Assembly: GCA_036338025.1 (NCBI GenBank)
Contig: JAYZDB010000155.1
Coordinates: 1 to 9,570, forward strand
Source of the DNA: JAYZDB01 sp036338025
GTDB taxonomy: Bacteria > Planctomycetota > UBA1135 > UBA2386
Direction of reading: 5' to 3'
DNA: 9,570 bases
The notes below the pieces were generated by a model, which saw only the letters and a list, made by a program, of their open reading frames with translations, was not told the origin of the DNA and did not search any database. The position numbers and the translations under genes were made by a program. Positions 6,576-9,570 of this stretch are shown in pieces (positions within the stretch are counted from its first letter, which is position 1; each line of letters opens with the position of its first letter).

Positions 6576-7589
6576 ATGCGCCGAAATCTAGGCCTCGCGT
6601 TACTCTCCCTCTCTGCCCTCAGCCCCGCCGTTTTTGCCCAGCAGTACTATGGGTACCACGGAGGTTCGATCAGCAGCCTTACCCGGTCAGGCCTTGATAA
6701 CCAAGCGGGCGAGATACACATAGGTTTTCTCTCGCAATTCAACCGTGGATTGGGCGACAACGGCAATAACTGCGGCATCCGCCAACTCAGTTATTTCCTC
6801 CGCGATCAAAATGCCGCGACAATTGAGGATTTTGCTGTCGTGGTGCGTGCGGGCAACGACAAAGTTGGGCCGTACCCTGCCGCCAGCGCGCTGCTCCATA
6901 GGTTTCCCGGCTGGAACATAGGCGGAGGCACCGGCGCCAAGGCCCAAATGATCACCTTGACGTTCAGTAGTAGGTTGAAGCTACCCAACTGTCGCAACTT
7001 CTTCTCCATCGGCGTTGAGTTCCCGGCGGCATCCAACTGGCCGAACGACGGCCTCTGTCTTTTTGGGGAGAACCACGCTTCTCACACGGTCAATGCCCAT
7101 GCCCTGCGCAACAACTGGTCGATCAAGGGAGGGTTTACCAGGCATAGCCCATACAGCGACTGGACCTATGCCGGGTCTTTCGGTATCGGGATCGACGGTC
7201 CAGCTATGCGAATGGGTGCCTACGGCGGTCACAACGGCAAGAAGGGCCTGAATGGACATTTCCCTGGTGCAGGGACTTCGCTGCAAGCAATGATCCACTA
7301 TGGCCCTGGCTGGGATGCTGGCCTCAGCATGCTCTACGTGGGGCTTGGCCGACAGCCCGGCATCCCACTGCTGCCGGCAAATTCCGGCCAGTTCTACCTC
7401 ACGAGTCCCACCCTCTACCTGACCGGCGCACAGATCGGGACCGGGTGCTGTGGGCACGTTGAGCACGACCTGGCGCCCGCCGTACCCGCTTCCTGGACCG
7501 GCCTGGGTAAGTTCCACTTCCAGGCCGTTGGGATTGCCTTTGGCGGTAACAAGGCAACGCTGTCCAACGTCGTTACCATCAAGCTCTAG
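6576..7589 (+). CDS. Secreted protein of unknown function, paralogue B
   Basis: 337 aa, paralogue of the protein at 3302-4297; family not recognised. It has a signal peptide (MRRN, LGLALLSLSALS, cut after VFA at about residue 21), so it is exported. Blocks shared with A are RGLGDNGNNC, RDQNAAT, VVRAGNDKVGP, GGGTGAKA, LPNCRNFFSIGVEFP, LYVGLGRQPGIPLLP, FYLTSP, GHVEHDL, and the end LGKFHFQAVGI...ATLSNVVTIKL. The Cys in GDNGNNC and LPNC are kept; an extra pair (GCCGH, near residue 292) is unique to B. The mature part is Gly- and aromatic-rich, probably beta-sheet. AAGGA about 8 nt before the ATG supports the start. The gene converges on the small membrane-protein gene with a 38-bp gap and a hairpin just beyond. 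Sequence drift between A and B is substantial, so the duplication is not recent. Confidence 0.77.
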   Translation: MRRNLGLALLSLSALSPAVFAQQYYGYHGGSISSLTRSGLDNQAGEIHIGFLSQFNRGLGDNGNNCGIRQLSYFLRDQNAATIEDFAVVVRAGNDKVGPYPAASALLHRFPGWNIGGGTGAKAQMITLTFSSRLKLPNCRNFFSIGVEFPAASNWPNDGLCLFGENHASHTVNAHALRNNWSIKGGFTRHSPYSDWTYAGSFGIGIDGPAMRMGAYGGHNGKKGLNGHFPGAGTSLQAMIHYGPGWDAGLSMLYVGLGRQPGIPLLPANSGQFYLTSPTLYLTGAQIGTGCCGHVEHDLAPAVPASWTGLGKFHFQAVGIAFGGNKATLSNVVTIKL

Positions 7590-7627
7590 TCGGGTCTGAA
7601 CTCGGCGCCCAGGTAGTCTTTCGGCAC

Positions 7628-8083
7628 TCAATCCAAGTGGATGGTCCGGTACTCCACCGGACCATCCCTTCGTTTCCCCACGAAGCCGATCCGGAAGCTG
7701 TGCTCATCCAACCACTGGATGGGTAGTGGATCTCGCTCATACCGCACGTCGTGTGCGCTGAACCCTTCGGCCACCGAGGTTCTGCCGACCAGCCAGTCGT
7801 AGCGGTAGATCACCGTCCAGAAATTGTCGCTGTGAGCAGCGCCTGCGTCCATGAACACGAGGTACAGGACCGTTTGACCACCGGGAGAACGGAGCTCCCC
7901 GACTTCGACGACAGGATCCAGCAGCCAGGCTCCAACAGGCCACCACTGTCCACCCGCGGGCACATACTCCCGATACAGTCGCCATCCTGACAGGACAAGG
8001 AGTACGACCAAGGCCAGAGCGAGCCGAGGCCTGCGACGGATGAAACCAGGGGACGACGCGGAACTTCCTTCCATCACTCCCAT
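7628..8083 (-). CDS. Small membrane-anchored protein of unknown function
   Basis: 151 aa from ATG at 8083. The frame stays open further upstream, but that part lies in the tRNA-Pro gene, and GGSNPLAPT is a well-known artefact of translating a tRNA. A second ATG at 8074 is possible. A short N-terminal stretch with RRRPR is followed by one hydrophobic helix (LALALVVLLVLSGW, about 20-34), giving a single-pass protein with its C-terminal ~115 residues probably outside the cytoplasm. That domain includes VLYLVFMDAG, NFWTVIYRYDW and the terminal LDEHSFRIGF...IHLD. I recognise no family. Its last 27 codons recur as a decayed fragment at 6285-6375, which shows the gene or its 3' end has been copied. 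It lies 62 bp after tRNA-Pro on the same strand and may be transcribed with it. Confidence 0.6.
   Translation of the reverse strand: MGVMEGSSASSPGFIRRRPRLALALVVLLVLSGWRLYREYVPAGGQWWPVGAWLLDPVVEVGELRSPGGQTVLYLVFMDAGAAHSDNFWTVIYRYDWLVGRTSVAEGFSAHDVRYERDPLPIQWLDEHSFRIGFVGKRRDGPVEYRTIHLD
7639..7667 (+). terminator. Perfect 12-bp hairpin after secreted gene B, within the 3' end of the convergent gene
   Basis: GGATGGTCCGGT (7639-7650) and its exact complement ACCGGACCATCC (7656-7667) flank a 5-nt loop. On the plus strand CTTCGTTTCC follows, a weak T-rich tail, 50 bp after the stop of gene B. The stem lies inside the last codons of the minus-strand gene (through DGPVEYR). It can end B transcription and may also block read-through into B from the other side. 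It is the strongest secondary structure in the window apart from the tRNA. Confidence 0.55.
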
Positions 8084-8145
8084 GTTGATTCTCTGTCGAA
8101 GCCCGAAGGGTCGCGCTTCGCGCCGCTTCCTCGCGAAACGAAGAG

Positions 8146-8222
8146 TGGTCGGAGCGAGAGGATTTGAACCTCCGACCCCCTGCACCCCATGCAGGTGCGC
8201 TACCAGGCTGCGCCACGCTCCG
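8146..8222 (-). tRNA. tRNA-Pro (anticodon GGG), CCA encoded
   Basis: Reading the minus strand from 8222, the acceptor CGGAGCG pairs with CGCTCCG (8150-8156). A73 and an encoded CCA (8146-8148) follow. The D-arm contains AGCCTGGTAGC. The anticodon arm is CCTGC - ATGGGGT - GCAGG, with anticodon GGG at 8186-8188, reading the Pro codons CCC/CCU. The T-loop contains GGTTCAAATCC. The C1-G72 pair and A73 are the usual identity bases of bacterial tRNA-Pro. A 6-bp stem (TTCGCG/CGCGAA, 8117-8137) lies just downstream without a T-run, so read-through into the next gene is possible. Confidence 0.95.
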
Positions 8223-8232
8223 ACCTAGATCC

Positions 8233-8286
8233 CGCCGATCGCTCGGCGAGGGGGAGGCAGATCGTATCGACGCCCCGCATCGGGGC
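8233..8286. other. Two short hairpins between pilin-like gene and tRNA-Pro
   Basis: CGCCGA/TCGGCG (8233-8248, 4-nt loop) and GCCCCG/CGGGGC (8272-8286, 3-nt loop) lie in the 123-bp gap after the pilin-like gene. The second is 60 bp past that stop codon and is the better candidate for a factor-aided terminator, but neither has a T-run. No convincing tRNA promoter could be picked out. Confidence 0.3.
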
Positions 8287-8345
8287 AAGGACTGGCTCCA
8301 AGAGACTTCTGGCAGGTCTGCTGAGTGCGTGCGCGCCGGACGCGC

Positions 8346-9335
8346 TCACTTGCCCTGTACGAATTGGCGGCGCAGGTTCGAGTAGACCTCGGATCCCGCC
8401 CGACTGCTGGCCGACACCAAGGTGAGGTGCAGCAGCAATTCACGTTCGGACGGCGGTCCCATCATCTGGACCTCGAAGCCATGCGGGAAGCCACCCTGCT
8501 GGCTGGTCTTGACGCCGAACTCACCCACCCCGAACGATTCATCCGCGTCGTTGCTGGCAATCGCGTAGACCTTGGGATCCAGCATGAACTTCGCCTGCTG
8601 CGGATCCTGGGCGATGAACTCCACGCTGTCCATGGTACCACGGGACGGGTTGATCACGAACCAGTCCGGAGGTGCGACCACGTCGCGTCGCCAGGCGCCG
8701 GTGACCTTGTCGCCGACCAGTTTGCGCATCACCTCGAGCTGATCCTCGGCCAGCTCGATCGCCTCGATCTGCGTCGCGTCAGCGAGACCCTCGCTGACGA
8801 AGCGGGACAGATTCAGGCCCTCGCCCACCGGTACCAGGTAGTAGCAGATCAGGCGGTAGACATCGATCTCGTACCTGGTGGTGTCCTTGCGGTCTTGTTC
8901 GCCACCCTCGTCGCTCAGCTCGCCGCATTCGATCTTCTTGGTCCGCTCCCACTTCGCGAACATCAGGGCGTTGCCGGTGCGCGCACCGGACCTGAGCTCC
9001 CGACCGAACACCCTGCCGCCGAGCACCCGCGACAGGCTGGTGAACTCGATGGGCACCGCCTGCTCTGGCTTTTGGAGGATCTCGAACAGTTCCACGCCGA
9101 TGTCATCCTGCTGGAAGATCTCGACGGCGGCGGAGACCTCGGACTGCATCTGATCGAGGATCTTCCGGTTGCACGCGTCAATCCGGCTGGCCTGGGTGCC
9201 GTGCTCCGCCGTCGAATAGGTAGAGGTCATCATGTGTGAGACCAGCACGAAGAAGACCGCCATCACGGTACAGGCGACCGCCATCTCACTCGTCCCCAGC
9301 CCTGCTTCCTGTCGCCCCATCCGCTTGCCTGACAT
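8346..9335 (-). CDS. Type IV pilin / pseudopilin-like protein
   Basis: 329 aa from ATG at 9335 (AGGGAG directly before it; Met6 at 9320 is an alternative start). A short basic leader ends in G12, followed by LGTSE and then a hydrophobic helix (MAVACTVMAVFFVLV, 18-32). This is the prepilin peptidase pattern G^xxxxE with E at mature position 5. The helix continues into a polar segment (SRIDACNRKILDQMQSEVSAAVEIF), like the alpha-1 region of pilins. The remaining ~270 residues form a large soluble domain with no named motif. The size and architecture fit a large minor pseudopilin (GspJ/K-like) of a type II secretion or pilus system, but no other secretion gene is in the window. The gene is 96 bp downstream of priA on the same strand. 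Confidence 0.6.
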   Translation of the reverse strand: MSGKRMGRQEAGLGTSEMAVACTVMAVFFVLVSHMMTSTYSTAEHGTQASRIDACNRKILDQMQSEVSAAVEIFQQDDIGVELFEILQKPEQAVPIEFTSLSRVLGGRVFGRELRSGARTGNALMFAKWERTKKIECGELSDEGGEQDRKDTTRYEIDVYRLICYYLVPVGEGLNLSRFVSEGLADATQIEAIELAEDQLEVMRKLVGDKVTGAWRRDVVAPPDWFVINPSRGTMDSVEFIAQDPQQAKFMLDPKVYAIASNDADESFGVGEFGVKTSQQGGFPHGFEVQMMGPPSERELLLHLTLVSASSRAGSEVYSNLRRQFVQGK

Positions 9336-9431
9336 CTCCCTGAGGGGATTATCGGCAGTCTACCCCGGTGGTTTTTCGAATCTCCGGAGCGGAGTCCCCA
9401 GGCCCGATGCTATCGAGCCTACAGTGACTGA

Positions 9432-9570
9432 TCAGAGCAGCGAGCCGGGATCGACGTCGAGTACCACGCGCAGGGTCGAAGTGCTCTTCGACTCGATGGC
9501 GGCGAGACGGTCTATCCCGGCACGGAAGGCGTCGGTGGTCGAACACTTGGCGAGACAGTGCATCCGGTGG
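9432..9570 (-). CDS. priA: Primosomal protein N' (PriA), C-terminal end only
   Basis: The last 45 codons of a gene entering from the right edge, read on the minus strand and ending with TGA at 9432-9434. The peptide runs from HRMHCLAKCS through DRLAAIE to TLRVVLDVDPGSLL. The final 'RV..DVDP.SLL' is the typical C-terminus of PriA, the replication-restart helicase, and the spacing of the preceding helix fits. Helicase motifs lie outside the window, so the identification rests on this tail only. The following 9336-9431 holds no gene and only a weak CTCCG/CGGAG hairpin. Confidence 0.65.
   Translation of the reverse strand, partial: HRMHCLAKCSTTDAFRAGIDRLAAIESKSTSTLRVVLDVDPGSLL

Noticed and set aside
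8084..8185. N-terminal extension of the small membrane protein to 8185
   Set aside because: It would be translated from the tRNA-Pro gene; GGSNPLAPT is the typical peptide artefact of tRNA sequence.
8325..9239. Plus-strand frame of 304 codons
   Set aside because: Antisense to the pilin-like gene; the minus-strand frame has the prepilin signature and a normal start.
1..9570. CRISPR array, transposase, integrase, toxin-antitoxin or phage genes
   Set aside because: No regularly spaced repeats and no such protein motifs were seen on either strand. The tRNA-Pro 3' end is not repeated elsewhere in the window as an attachment site as far as I can see.

Overview
The window is GC-rich bacterial DNA, densely coding, mostly on the minus strand. 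Small secreted proteins of unknown fold, a PA14-bearing sialate-O-acetylesterase-type enzyme and weak Shine-Dalgarno use suggest a Planctomycetota-like environmental bacterium. That assignment is inference from protein style; no rRNA or other taxonomic marker gene is present.

Left part (1-2931, all minus): a membrane GT-C glycosyltransferase related to the TMTC type, cut by the left edge, lies downstream of a secreted SGNH/SASA carbohydrate esterase with a PA14-like insert. Both fit surface or exported glycan metabolism. Middle part (2932-7589): two paralogous plus-strand genes for secreted proteins of unknown function (A, 3302-4297; B, 6576-7589) bracket a minus-strand fabH-fabI-like pair of fatty-acid synthesis genes that overlap by stop and start codons. 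A and B share their coding sequence, about 200 bp of 5' flank (including a conserved promoter-like core) and about 25 bp after the stop, so they are dispersed copies of one gene unit.

Right part (7590-9570, all minus): a small membrane-anchored protein of unknown function converges on B, with a perfect 12-bp hairpin inside its last codons. Upstream of it are a tRNA-Pro(GGG) with encoded CCA, an orphan type IV pilin/pseudopilin-like protein, and the C-terminal end of a PriA-like primosomal helicase.

The least expected structure is a second, truncated copy of the last ~27 codons of the small membrane-protein gene at 6285-6375, immediately upstream of B. Secreted gene B is therefore flanked by direct repeats of that gene's 3' end, and a very short trace of the same sequence lies at the equivalent place before A. 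This looks like the scar of tandem duplication or cassette-type mobility of the secreted-protein unit. I see no CRISPR array, transposase, integrase or obvious defence system.
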